Part shown: piece after piece, positions 1 to 7,404 of the stretch | How positions within the stretch are numbered: the stretch's first letter is position 1 | Layout of the letters: each line of letters starts with the position of its first letter | Origin: an uncultured Emergencia sp. | GTDB taxonomy: Bacteria; Bacillota; Clostridia; Peptostreptococcales; Anaerovoracaceae | Length of the DNA: 13,919 nucleotides | Direction of reading: 5' to 3' | Assembly (NCBI GenBank): GCA_902476665.1 | Contig: CABSEO010000016.1 | Span: forward strand, 1-13,919 | Notes under the pieces: model-generated | Told to the model about the DNA's origin: nothing | Databases searched by the model: none | The model's input: only the letters and a program-made list of their open reading frames with translations | Translations under genes and position numbers: made by a program

Positions 1-451
1 GAAGGAGGAGCGGGTTTACAGTGGCCTGTCCAATCTGGCAATAGGGCAGGGCAGCCTGTTGACAACTCCTGTTCAGATTGCCAGAATGACTAATATTATC
101 GCCTGTGGCGGCATTGATCATGAGATAGCTGTCACAATGAGAGAAGAGAAGAGTCAGGCACAGGGGAAGCGGGTTCTGACTGAAACCACGGCACGCAGGG
201 TTGGTATTATGATGGAGAAAGTCTGCGAAGAAGGCACTGGCTCTTCAGCGAACCTTCATGTCAGTGCTGCCGGAAAAACGGGTTCTGCAGAATCGGGAGA
301 AGGAAAAGATTATACAGTACATGGCTGGTTTACCGGGTATTTTCCTGCTGAGGATCCAGAATATACAGTGACTGTGGTCGCAGAAAACGGAAAAACAGGA
401 AGCAGTTCTGCACTTCCTGTTTTTGAAGAAATTGTCAATTCTCTTTATTGA
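1..451 (+). CDS. Class B penicillin-binding protein, C-terminal part of transpeptidase domain (5' end outside window)
   Basis: This is the last part of a peptidoglycan D,D-transpeptidase, which cross-links stem peptides on the outer face of the membrane. The reading frame is already open at base 2 and continues to the TGA at 449-451, so the gene starts left of the window. Visible family signatures are AIGQGSLLTTPVQIARM, the usual GQG...TP segment before the third motif, and AGKTGS, with the KTG box at bases 275-283. The ending HGWFTGYFPAEDPEYTVTVV is typical of class B enzymes. The SxxK and SxN motifs must lie upstream, so the exact PBP type cannot be assigned. The TTG at 59 is only an internal Leu codon, not a start. 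The gene is convergent with sigK, six bases away. A sporulation-specific PBP is possible given that neighbour, but this is inference. Confidence 0.9.
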   Translation, partial: KEERVYSGLSNLAIGQGSLLTTPVQIARMTNIIACGGIDHEIAVTMREEKSQAQGKRVLTETTARRVGIMMEKVCEEGTGSSANLHVSAAGKTGSAESGEGKDYTVHGWFTGYFPAEDPEYTVTVVAENGKTGSSSALPVFEEIVNSLY

Positions 452-457
452 CTGGTG

Positions 458-1084
458 TTACTGGCTCAGACCGTTCCGCAGCTTTTCCAGAGCTTTTTTC
501 TCGATTCTGGAAACATAGGAACGGCTGATGTTCATCGTCGCAGCGATTTCTCGCTGTGTTTTCGGTTCTCTTCCCAAGAGGCCATACCTGAGATAGATAA
601 TTTCTTTTTCTCTGGGTGTAAGCACCCGGTTTATGATTTGATACAGAGCCTGCACCTGAAATTTCAAATCCAGATTATCGATGATTTCATCAGGCTCAGT
701 GCCGAGAATATCGTTCAGGCTGATTTCATTGCCATCCTTGTCGGTGCCGATGGGCAGACTGATAGATACTTCCTGTTTGTTTTTCTTTGAAGTTCTGATG
801 CTCATGAGGATTTCGTTTTCAATACACCTGGCAGCATAGGTGGCTAGCCTGGCAGCTTTTTTACTGGTATAAGTATTGACTGCTTTGATTAGGCCGATGG
901 TACCGATTGATATCAGATCCTCTCCTGAGGATGTCGTCCCGGTGTATTTCCTGGCAATATGAGCCACTAGACGAAGGTTTCTTTCGATTAGAATATCCCG
1001 TGCGCAGGGGTCGCCTGCTTCCATCAGTTCCACGTATTTTTTTTCTTCGTTTTCTGAAAGTGGCAGCGGAAAAGAACTGCTCAT
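458..1084 (-). CDS. sigK: RNA polymerase sporulation sigma factor K, without pro-sequence
   Basis: This is the late mother-cell sigma factor, which directs RNA polymerase to spore coat and maturation genes. The 208-residue product shows sigma-70 region 2 (RNLRLVAHIARKY, EDLISIGTIGLIKAV, LATYAARCIENEILM) and a SigK-like linker (GNEISLNDIL). The C-terminal region 4 helix-turn-helix includes TPREKEIIYLRYGL and QREIAATMNISRSYVSRIEK. The start is set by GAGGGGG at 1093-1099 (minus strand), eight bases before the ATG at 1084. An in-frame GTG at 1111 would add nine residues but has no comparable binding site. Bacillus SigK has about 20 extra N-terminal residues with a hydrophobic stretch that are cleaved off. 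Here the protein begins MSSSFPLPLSENEEKKY, equal to the mature form, and an in-frame TAG lies shortly upstream. The gene is continuous, with no skin-type interruption. SigE is the closest alternative, but the linker fits SigK better. Confidence 0.9.
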   Translation of the reverse strand: MSSSFPLPLSENEEKKYVELMEAGDPCARDILIERNLRLVAHIARKYTGTTSSGEDLISIGTIGLIKAVNTYTSKKAARLATYAARCIENEILMSIRTSKKNKQEVSISLPIGTDKDGNEISLNDILGTEPDEIIDNLDLKFQVQALYQIINRVLTPREKEIIYLRYGLLGREPKTQREIAATMNISRSYVSRIEKKALEKLRNGLSQ

Positions 1085-1109
1085 ATATGTAACCCCCTCT
1101 TCAATCTTC

Positions 1110-1117
1110 ACTATATG
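1110..1117 (-). promoter_or_regulatory. Possible sigma-E/sigma-K type -10 element before sigK
   Basis: On the minus strand this reads CATATAGT, which fits the CATA-N3-T core described for SigE/SigK-class -10 elements. It lies about 26 bases before the sigK ATG, so a transcript from it would just include the ribosome binding site. A -35 match is weak (GCAC about 16 bases further up). The element overlaps the rejected GTG start at 1111, which supports the shorter protein. The match is short and could be chance. Confidence 0.3.
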
Positions 1118-1163
1118 CGAAAAGGGGGGCTTAGTGCATGGCTACCTGAAAATATGCCTGGAC

Positions 1164-1328
1164 CTATTTAACCTGGAAAGACATACAGTCAGTGCACTGG
1201 CACTGAGTAGGATTTGCTTCGTGGGTGCCTACAGTGATAGCATCCAGAGAGCAGTGATTTCCATCAGAAGCGATGTGTCTGCACTGTACCACGGTGCAGT
1301 TGATTTTCTGGTTACAGTTGTTGTTCAT
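1164..1328 (-). CDS. DUF1540 small cysteine-rich protein
   Basis: A 54-residue protein with seven cysteines (C5, C11, C16, C26, C43, C45, C48), in the pattern of DUF1540: CTVVQCRH, then HCSLDAITVGTHEANPTQ, then CTDCMSF. The start is clear: AGGAGGT (plus-strand 1336-1342) lies seven bases before the ATG at 1328. The function of the family is unknown. The cysteine spacing suggests metal binding or disulphides, and the family is common in spore-forming Firmicutes (general knowledge). There is no signal peptide or membrane segment. The gene lies 79 bases upstream of sigK on the same strand with no terminator that I can see between them, so partial co-transcription is possible. No convincing promoter was found for it. 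The gene is shorter than many gene-finding cutoffs and easily missed. Confidence 0.9.
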   Translation of the reverse strand: MNNNCNQKINCTVVQCRHIASDGNHCSLDAITVGTHEANPTQCQCTDCMSFQVK

Positions 1329-1407
1329 AGTTTTTACCTCCTAATGCTTGCAATGGTGTACAACAAATATTTTGCCCGGCTTTCATAAAAATATAAGGGC
1401 TTTTGGC

Positions 1408-1436
1408 TTGTAAGAAAAACAAAAAAATGATATAAT
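1408..1436 (+). promoter_or_regulatory. Vegetative (sigma-A) promoter of the radC-mre operon
   Basis: TTGTAA at 1408-1413 and a perfect TATAAT at 1431-1436 are separated by 17 bases. Transcription would start near 1443, giving a leader of about 115 bases before radC. I see no strong hairpin in that leader. This is the only clear promoter before the tightly packed radC-mreBCD-mrdA-minD genes, so it may drive all of them. It lies in the 229-base divergent gap between the DUF1540 gene and radC. Confidence 0.8.
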
Positions 1437-1557
1437 TTAACGTGATATTTTGCGATTTAATGAAAATTGAGCTATATGTGATTTCGGTGGATTTTATCGG
1501 CATATTGTGAAAGTACCTGCAGGTTTCCGTTTGGAAAAAACAAGAAAGGATTTTCGT

Positions 1558-2238
1558 ATGCAAATAAAATCATTACCGAAGAATGAAAGACCTGTGGAAA
1601 AAGCCCTGAGTCAGGGGATAGAGCGGTTGTCAAATTCCGAGCTGCTTGCGCTGATTTTGCATACCGGTTTGAAGAACCAGTCAGCCATCGGGCTAGGCGA
1701 ACAGATTTTATCTGCTTTGCCGGGAGGACTTTCAGGACTGGGCGGCTGTGCTGTCGAAGATCTGCTGGCAATTGAAGGAATTGGTCAGGTTAAGGCATGC
1801 AGTCTTCTGGCAGCCGTGGAGCTGGGAAAACGAATTGCCGGAGGCACTCGGGATGAGAAACTCCGTATTACTTCCAGCGATGATGTTGCTCGTCTGTTTA
1901 TGGAAGAACTTCGATATCTGAAGAAAGAACATTTTAAATGTGTTCTGCTCAATTCCAAAGGAGAACTGATTACAGTGGACAATGTTTCGGTGGGGGAGCT
2001 TTCCAGTACTGTGATACATCCAAGAGAGGTCTTTCAGAAAGCTATCAGGAAGAGCGCGGCCGCAATCATCTTTGTTCATAACCACCCCAGTGGAGATCCG
2101 TCTCCCAGTCGGCAGGACATTGATACGACCAGACGGCTATGTGAAGCGGGAGAACTTTTAGGTATCAGTGTTCTTGATCATATTATTATAGGTGATGGAC
2201 GGTTTTCCAGCTTCAGGACTATGGGTTTGATAGAGTAG
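1558..2238 (+). CDS. radC: RadC family protein (JAB/MPN domain)
   Basis: A 226-residue RadC family protein. The N-terminal part carries the usual opening (IKSLPKNERPVEKAL, then LSNSELLALILHTG) and a helix-hairpin-helix (AIEGIGQVKA). The C-terminal JAB1/MPN domain has a complete metal-site pattern HxH-x7-S-x2-D: H174, H176, S184 and D187 in HNHPSGDPSPSRQD. An upstream glutamate is present in VGELSSTVIHPREVF. The start at 1558 is chosen because AGAAAGGA lies just before it and the family begins exactly here. An in-frame GTG at 1507 would add 17 residues unlike the family. The historical link of RadC to DNA repair is not well supported, and its biochemical role is uncertain. It sits directly before mreB, a very common arrangement in bacteria, and is the first gene of the operon. 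Confidence 0.92.
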   Translation: MQIKSLPKNERPVEKALSQGIERLSNSELLALILHTGLKNQSAIGLGEQILSALPGGLSGLGGCAVEDLLAIEGIGQVKACSLLAAVELGKRIAGGTRDEKLRITSSDDVARLFMEELRYLKKEHFKCVLLNSKGELITVDNVSVGELSSTVIHPREVFQKAIRKSAAAIIFVHNHPSGDPSPSRQDIDTTRRLCEAGELLGISVLDHIIIGDGRFSSFRTMGLIE

Positions 2239-2268
2239 TTATGTGAAAAATTTTGGAGGTAATACACG

Positions 2269-3312
2269 ATGTTTAACTTTTTTGCAGCAAAGGATATGGG
2301 AATTGACTTAGGAACCGCTAACACGCTGATTTATATTAAAGACAGCGGTATCGTGCTCAATGAACCTTCCGTTATTGCTATGGATAACCGGAGAGGGGTG
2401 ACCCTGGCGGTAGGGTTCGAGGCGAAAGACATGATCGGCAAAGCACCTTCCAACATCAGTGTTGTCAGACCTTTGCAGGATGGCGTAATTTCTGACTTTG
2501 ACAGAACTGCGGACATGCTGAAGGCCTTTATCGAAAAAGCAGTGTCAGGCAATAAAATCAAAAATTTCAGAGTTGTAGTCGGAGTGCCAAGCGGCGTTAC
2601 AGAAGTAGAAAAAAGAGCTGTTGAAGAAGTAGTAAGACAGATGGGGGCTTCTGAAGTCTATATTCTGGAAGAACCTATGGCGGCGGCCATTGGTGCAGGG
2701 CTCGATGTGGACAGCTCTACAGCCTGCATGATTGCAGATATCGGGGGAGGTACGACGGATATCGCGATAATCGCTTTAGGCGGTATTGTAGCAAGCTCTT
2801 CTATTCGCCATGCGGGAGATAAATTCAACGATGCCATTATCCAGTATATGAGAAAAAGACATGCCTTGCTGATTGGCGAAAAGACTGCTGAATATCTGAA
2901 GATTCAAGTAGGCTCTGCATGTCTGGATCTGGATGAAAACGGAGATGAGATTATTACCTGCGTCAGCGCCAGCGGCAGAGATATCATTTCCGGGCTTCCT
3001 AAAACACTGGAAGTGTCTAACAGGGATATTATGATGGCACTGCAGGAATCTGTGGATATTATTGTCGATGGTGTAAAAGCTACTATAGAGAAGGCTCCGC
3101 CTGAAATTGCGGCAGATATTGCATCAGACGGTATTGTGCTTTCCGGAGGCGGCGGCATGATTCATAATCTGGGCGCAGTGATCGAAAAGCGCACTGGCAT
3201 GAAGGCCCGCATTGCGGAAAATGCTTTTGAGGCAGTTGCGCTGGGTACAGGCATGAGCCTCAACGATATTGAGAAACTGAAGATTTATGCGAGCAGCATA
3301 AAAAGAAGATAG
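2269..3312 (+). CDS. mreB: Rod-shape-determining actin homologue MreB
   Basis: A 347-residue actin-like ATPase. It forms membrane-associated filaments under the cytoplasmic membrane and guides the lateral-wall synthesis machinery. The phosphate-1 loop is DLGTANTLIY (from D13), phosphate-2 is DIGGGTTD (157-164) and the adenosine loop is SGGGG (292-296). TTGGAGGT precedes the ATG. The short N-terminal MFNFFAAKD is hydrophobic and could be the usual membrane-contact segment. The residue after GGGTT is aspartate, as I recall for the Bacillus paralogue Mbl, where MreB proper usually has glutamate. The gene could therefore be named mbl-like, but its position before mreCD supports mreB. It starts 30 bases after radC and 12 bases before mreC, so it is clearly in the same operon. 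Confidence 0.96.
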   Translation: MFNFFAAKDMGIDLGTANTLIYIKDSGIVLNEPSVIAMDNRRGVTLAVGFEAKDMIGKAPSNISVVRPLQDGVISDFDRTADMLKAFIEKAVSGNKIKNFRVVVGVPSGVTEVEKRAVEEVVRQMGASEVYILEEPMAAAIGAGLDVDSSTACMIADIGGGTTDIAIIALGGIVASSSIRHAGDKFNDAIIQYMRKRHALLIGEKTAEYLKIQVGSACLDLDENGDEIITCVSASGRDIISGLPKTLEVSNRDIMMALQESVDIIVDGVKATIEKAPPEIAADIASDGIVLSGGGGMIHNLGAVIEKRTGMKARIAENAFEAVALGTGMSLNDIEKLKIYASSIKRR

Positions 3313-3324
3313 GGATAACAGGGT

Positions 3325-4143
3325 ATGAAGTGGATTAAAAATCATAAACTTATCAGTTTTCTACTGGCAGTCATTCTGCTTAGTCTTACGGTGCTTCTGG
3401 CATCTGCGGCTTCGGGAGGTTCCGGTAATTTTGTGAGCAGATTTTTTACTTCGGTACTGACGACTGTAGAAAAGCCGATTTCCGGCGTAGCAGGGGGAAT
3501 TTCCGATAATATTTCCGGACTGTTTTCTTATAAGGAAATTCAGAAGGAAAATGAAGCTTTAAAAGAAGAAAATGAGAAGCTGAAGCAGCAGGTGACAAGT
3601 CTCACTCTTTCAGCCAACGAGCTGAAAGAACTGAAAGAACTGTCAAAAGTCCTGAACTACAATAGTGTGAAAGGCATTGATGATATTGTATCTGCAGATG
3701 TAGTATCCATGGACGGCACAAACTGGATGAATCTGTTTACCATCAACGTGGGCACTGAAGCAGGTGTGGAGAAGGACGATGTGGTAATCTGTGGCGATGG
3801 CCTTGTCGGCAGAATTCAGTCTGTAGGAAAAGGCTGGGCCAAGGTTGTTTCCATCATTGATGAATCCAGCAAAATTACTTTTAAGCTTTCCGGCAATCTG
3901 AAACTAATCGGTGTTGTGGAAGGATCATCCGACGGAACCCTCAGCGGATTTATGCTGGACAGTAATGCCAAGGTCAGCGAGGGAGATAAACTGGTGACTT
4001 CGGGCATGGGACTTTTCCCTGCGGGTATTGAAATCGGAAGGATCACCAAAGTAAGATACGATAGCAACGAGCAGCTACAGTATGTGGATATCAAGCCTTC
4101 TGTCAGCTTTAAGTCTCTGCAGAAAGTATCGGTGATCCTATGA
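3325..4143 (+). CDS. mreC: Rod-shape-determining protein MreC
   Basis: A 272-residue bitopic membrane protein that links MreB inside to PBP2 outside. The N-terminus has a basic stretch (KWIKNHK) followed by one membrane helix at about residues 8-30. A charged coiled coil follows at about 70-110 (EIQKENEALKEENEKLKQQV and onward). The extracellular MreC beta domain fills the rest (for example GLVGRIQSVGKGWAKVVSI and SGMGLFPAGIEIGRI). The Shine-Dalgarno sequence is weak (AGGG near 3311), suggesting some dependence on translation of mreB. The stop overlaps the mreD start by ATGA (4140-4143), a sign of translational coupling. Length and order are normal for the family. Confidence 0.95.
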   Translation: MKWIKNHKLISFLLAVILLSLTVLLASAASGGSGNFVSRFFTSVLTTVEKPISGVAGGISDNISGLFSYKEIQKENEALKEENEKLKQQVTSLTLSANELKELKELSKVLNYNSVKGIDDIVSADVVSMDGTNWMNLFTINVGTEAGVEKDDVVICGDGLVGRIQSVGKGWAKVVSIIDESSKITFKLSGNLKLIGVVEGSSDGTLSGFMLDSNAKVSEGDKLVTSGMGLFPAGIEIGRITKVRYDSNEQLQYVDIKPSVSFKSLQKVSVIL

Positions 4144-4640
4144 AGAACAGGACAGGCTTTCTGATGTATCTGGCGGCTTTTTTTCTGCAGCCGTTTTTAC
4201 AGAATCTGATCCCCGTTTTCGGAGGGCATGTGAACCTGATTCTCTGCCTGACGGTGATGCTGACATTTCTTTATGAAGAAACACTGCCGGGAATTTTGTT
4301 CGGGTTTATTTTCGGTCTCCTGTATGACATGATTTACGGGATGTACACAGGACCGGGTGTTCTGGCACTGATGGTGACAGGCATCGGAATTCTTGTGCTT
4401 AGAGAATTTTTCAATATTGAGAACTTTTTCAATGCGCTGATAACAGCGCTGCTTTCTACATGGCTGTATGCGACGGTTTTTTGGGGTGTTTATGTAGTTT
4501 TAGGCAGTCCTTACAGCTATCTGTACGCGATGAAGTCTTTGCCGCTGCAGTTTCTTTTTAACTGTGCAGTATGTATGACATTGTACTTCATTCTGATTAA
4601 AAGGGTTATAAAACACAGGAGAGACAGGTATTTCAGATGA
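4140..4640 (+). CDS. mreD: Rod-shape-determining membrane protein MreD
   Basis: A 166-residue, very hydrophobic protein with about five membrane helices, the usual size and form of MreD. It is the membrane partner of MreC in the elongasome. Sequence identity in this family is low, and the call rests on the segment LFGFIFGLLYDMIYGMYTGPGVLAL, seen here as two parts around LLYDMIYG, and on its place between mreC and mrdA. It starts within the mreC stop (ATGA) and its own stop overlaps the mrdA start by ATGA (4637-4640), so all three are likely translationally coupled. Confidence 0.9.
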   Translation: MKNRTGFLMYLAAFFLQPFLQNLIPVFGGHVNLILCLTVMLTFLYEETLPGILFGFIFGLLYDMIYGMYTGPGVLALMVTGIGILVLREFFNIENFFNALITALLSTWLYATVFWGVYVVLGSPYSYLYAMKSLPLQFLFNCAVCMTLYFILIKRVIKHRRDRYFR

Positions 4641-7363
4641 ATAAAAAATTAAAATTATCGCATACCAGATACCAGCAAATGGTGGTGGCGCTGATCATCT
4701 TCATGGGGATTTTAGGAATACGGCTGTTCGTCATTACGATTCTGCAGAATGAAACCTGGACTGCGGAGGCTTCTGCACAGAACACTAAGACCGTTACCAC
4801 ATCGGCCCCTCGCGGTAATATCTACGATCGGGACGGAGAGCTGCTTGCAGGCAATAAGCAGGTTTTTACGGTGAATTTCAATGTAAGCTCACTGACAACG
4901 GAAGAGATCAACGATTCTGCGCTGGAACTAATTAATATTCTGATAGATAATGGAGACGAGTATACTGATAACTTCCCTATTAAGATCGATAAAAACGGGG
5001 AATTCTATTATACTTATAAGGAACAGATCAAGAAATGGCTGCGCAAACAGGGATTTGACGAAACGCTGACAGCAAAAGAAGTTTTTGAAATCCTCTGCAA
5101 TAAATACGGATTAGATTCCGGGCAATCAGCCAGATTTGACTCCATGGAAACTCTGGAGGAAAAGTATAAGCTGGATATTCCGATTGACGTAGACAGCATG
5201 GTCTATACCTATGATGAAGAATTGGAACTTTTCTTCGGGAAATTCAGTTCTTATGAGGATGAGCTGAACGGAAAAATGACAGCTGAAGAGTGTTTCGATG
5301 CTCTTCGTGAAAAATATGAGATTGATCCGAAACTGTCTGATAAAGAAGCCAGAAAGATTTTCATTATCAGAAATGAAATCGCAACTAACGGTTTTACCAG
5401 ATACCGTCCTATCAAAGTTGCTTCTGATATCAGTGACAAAACGATTGCATACATTGAAGAGTCCAATATCGCTGGGGTGGAAATCATTTCTGAAAGTGAG
5501 CGCTATTATCCGGAGGGAAGCACTGCAAGCCATATTCTGGGATATCTGGGTGCTATTTCAGAAAGTGAATCGGAGTATTACGTCGATAAAAAGGGATACA
5601 GTGTCAGTGATATGGTAGGTAAGGACGGCATAGAATCCGCCCTGGAGGAAAAGCTGCACGGAACGCCGGGAGAGACGGTCATCCGCGTCAACAGCAGCGG
5701 TGAATATGTGGAGACCATCAGTGAAACAGAGCCGGAAAAGGGTAAGGACGTTTATCTGACCATCGATCTTGATCTGCAAAAGGTAGCAGAGGAATCTCTG
5801 GCAGATGCAGCCGCAGGTAAGAGCGGTGCAGTGGCAGTGATAGAACCGGATACAGGAGATGTACTTGCACTGGCAAGCTATCCCGATTATGATCCTAATA
5901 TTTTTGCCACCGGAATATCTGAAAAGGCATGGGAATCGGTACAGCAGGAGAATCCTAATGATTCCTTTTCTCCTTTTCCGCTTTATAACAACGCTACCAG
6001 AGCAGCCATCCAGCCAGGTTCCACGTTCAAGCCGGTTACTGCAGTAGCGGCACTGGAGGCCGGGCTTGATCCAAACAGAACCATCTATGATGACGGAATG
6101 ATCGAGTATGGAAACAGAGAATGGGGCTGTTCGGCTTGGAATGACTATGGCGGCAGTCATGGCAGCCAGAATCTGGAATGGGGAATCGGAAATTCCTGCA
6201 ATACCTATTTTTACAATATTGCAACGGGAAAAGACTGGGATACTGGAGAGTCTTTGGGCTATACGCTCACCGTTGATGATCTTCTGAAAACTGCTGAAAT
6301 GTTCGGTCTCGGCAAAGAAACAGGGATTGAAATCGGAGAATCGGTGGCAGATCCTCCATCGGCAGAAAAGAAGATGGAGTTTCAGCAGCTGAGTATCAGA
6401 GAATATCTTTATGAAAATAGAAGCAAATATTTTCCGAAGTCAGTTATCGATGACTATGAGAGACTGAAGGAAAATCTGTATACCATCGCAGGCTGGGCAG
6501 AAGAGAATCCGGAATACGATGAACTGATTGATATGCTGGATGAACAGACTGATGTGAAAAAAAGTCAGCTGGAAACCGTGGCAGCCAGAGTTAAGTTTGA
6601 CTATTATAATCAGGCACAGTGGGGCATCGGCGATCAGTTCAATCTTGCTATCGGACAGGGTGATAATGCCTATACGCCGCTGCAGATGGCAAATTATGTG
6701 GCCACTCTTGGCAACGGAGGCAAGAGAAATCAGGTCAGCATAGTTGCGGGAGTTGAAGGAGAAGGAACCACAGTCAAGGAAAAAGCAGTGGATCTCAACC
6801 TGAAAGACGGTACAGTGGAAGCAGTTGTAAAGGGAATGAAGCGAGTTTGTACAAGTGGTACTCTTTCCGGAGTTTTCGGCAATTTCCCTGTGGAAGTTGC
6901 AGGTAAGACCGGTACTGCGGAAAACCAGTCCCTCATAGAGCCAAAAAGCGAGGTCAGCTATGTGAAGAATCATCTGAGTCAGCTGAACTCTTCTGCTGGC
7001 ACTTCAGTGACCTGGAAACAGGTGAAAGCGCAGATGGAACAGATGATGGAGGAGGAACCGGAACGTTATCCTTCGGAAGATGAGACCGTTGATGATGCAC
7101 TGATCGAGGCCAGCAACTATAAGATTACTCAGAGTATGATCGACTCTTATAAAGACACGCATGATTATGTGGCCTGGACTATTGCCATGGCGCCTGCAGA
7201 TGATCCGCAGATTGCAGTAGCAGTTATGATTATTGACGGTGGTTACTCGTCCAACGCCGCACCGGTAGCCAGAGATATTCTGGAAGCTTATCTGAATCTT
7301 GATGATGATGAAGAAGTTAAGATTGTAGAAACAGATATGGACGGAAAAAACAGAGCTCAATAA
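4637..7363 (+). CDS. mrdA: Penicillin-binding protein 2 (elongasome transpeptidase), enlarged
   Basis: A 908-residue class B PBP, clearly longer than the 630-720 residues usual for PBP2. It cross-links peptidoglycan made by RodA during side-wall growth. It has one N-terminal membrane helix (about 13-33), then the dimerisation/head region beginning APRGNIYDRDGELLA. The transpeptidase domain has all three active-site motifs: SxxK as STFK (S462, K465), SxN as SCN (520-522) and KTG (757-759). The extra length is in three places: the head domain, between SxN and KTG, and between KTG and the HDYVAW strand (H842). Two related 16-residue segments at 145-160 and 215-230 suggest an internal duplication in the head domain. 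AGGAGAGACAGG lies shortly before the ATG, which overlaps the mreD stop. The C-terminal tail is acidic. All catalytic residues are present, so it should be active. Confidence 0.95.
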   Translation: MNKKLKLSHTRYQQMVVALIIFMGILGIRLFVITILQNETWTAEASAQNTKTVTTSAPRGNIYDRDGELLAGNKQVFTVNFNVSSLTTEEINDSALELINILIDNGDEYTDNFPIKIDKNGEFYYTYKEQIKKWLRKQGFDETLTAKEVFEILCNKYGLDSGQSARFDSMETLEEKYKLDIPIDVDSMVYTYDEELELFFGKFSSYEDELNGKMTAEECFDALREKYEIDPKLSDKEARKIFIIRNEIATNGFTRYRPIKVASDISDKTIAYIEESNIAGVEIISESERYYPEGSTASHILGYLGAISESESEYYVDKKGYSVSDMVGKDGIESALEEKLHGTPGETVIRVNSSGEYVETISETEPEKGKDVYLTIDLDLQKVAEESLADAAAGKSGAVAVIEPDTGDVLALASYPDYDPNIFATGISEKAWESVQQENPNDSFSPFPLYNNATRAAIQPGSTFKPVTAVAALEAGLDPNRTIYDDGMIEYGNREWGCSAWNDYGGSHGSQNLEWGIGNSCNTYFYNIATGKDWDTGESLGYTLTVDDLLKTAEMFGLGKETGIEIGESVADPPSAEKKMEFQQLSIREYLYENRSKYFPKSVIDDYERLKENLYTIAGWAEENPEYDELIDMLDEQTDVKKSQLETVAARVKFDYYNQAQWGIGDQFNLAIGQGDNAYTPLQMANYVATLGNGGKRNQVSIVAGVEGEGTTVKEKAVDLNLKDGTVEAVVKGMKRVCTSGTLSGVFGNFPVEVAGKTGTAENQSLIEPKSEVSYVKNHLSQLNSSAGTSVTWKQVKAQMEQMMEEEPERYPSEDETVDDALIEASNYKITQSMIDSYKDTHDYVAWTIAMAPADDPQIAVAVMIIDGGYSSNAAPVARDILEAYLNLDDDEEVKIVETDMDGKNRAQ

Positions 7364-7404
7364 AGTAAAGATTGAAGAAAATAATGCACTGACTGGAGGA
7401 AGAA

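Noticed and set aside
455..790. Plus-strand frame opposite sigK, and many similar antisense frames in mrdA, rny and rodA
   Set aside because: They are mirror frames of well-identified genes with no ribosome sites or family signatures.
1085..1111. GTG start for sigK at 1111
   Set aside because: The strong GAGGGGG site lies inside that extension and is correctly spaced for the ATG at 1084; the extra nine residues are not a pro-sequence.
1190..1300. Short palindromes such as CAGTGC/GCACTG and CTGCAC/GTGCAG
   Set aside because: They fall in the DUF1540 coding sequence and reflect repeated Cys, Gln and Thr codons.
1134..1388. Plus-strand reading frame of 84 codons
   Set aside because: It is antisense to the DUF1540 gene, which has a clear family pattern and ribosome site.
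7315..7404. Possible minC remnant between mrdA and minD
   Set aside because: Only 41 bases separate the genes and no MinC-like sequence is visible in any frame.
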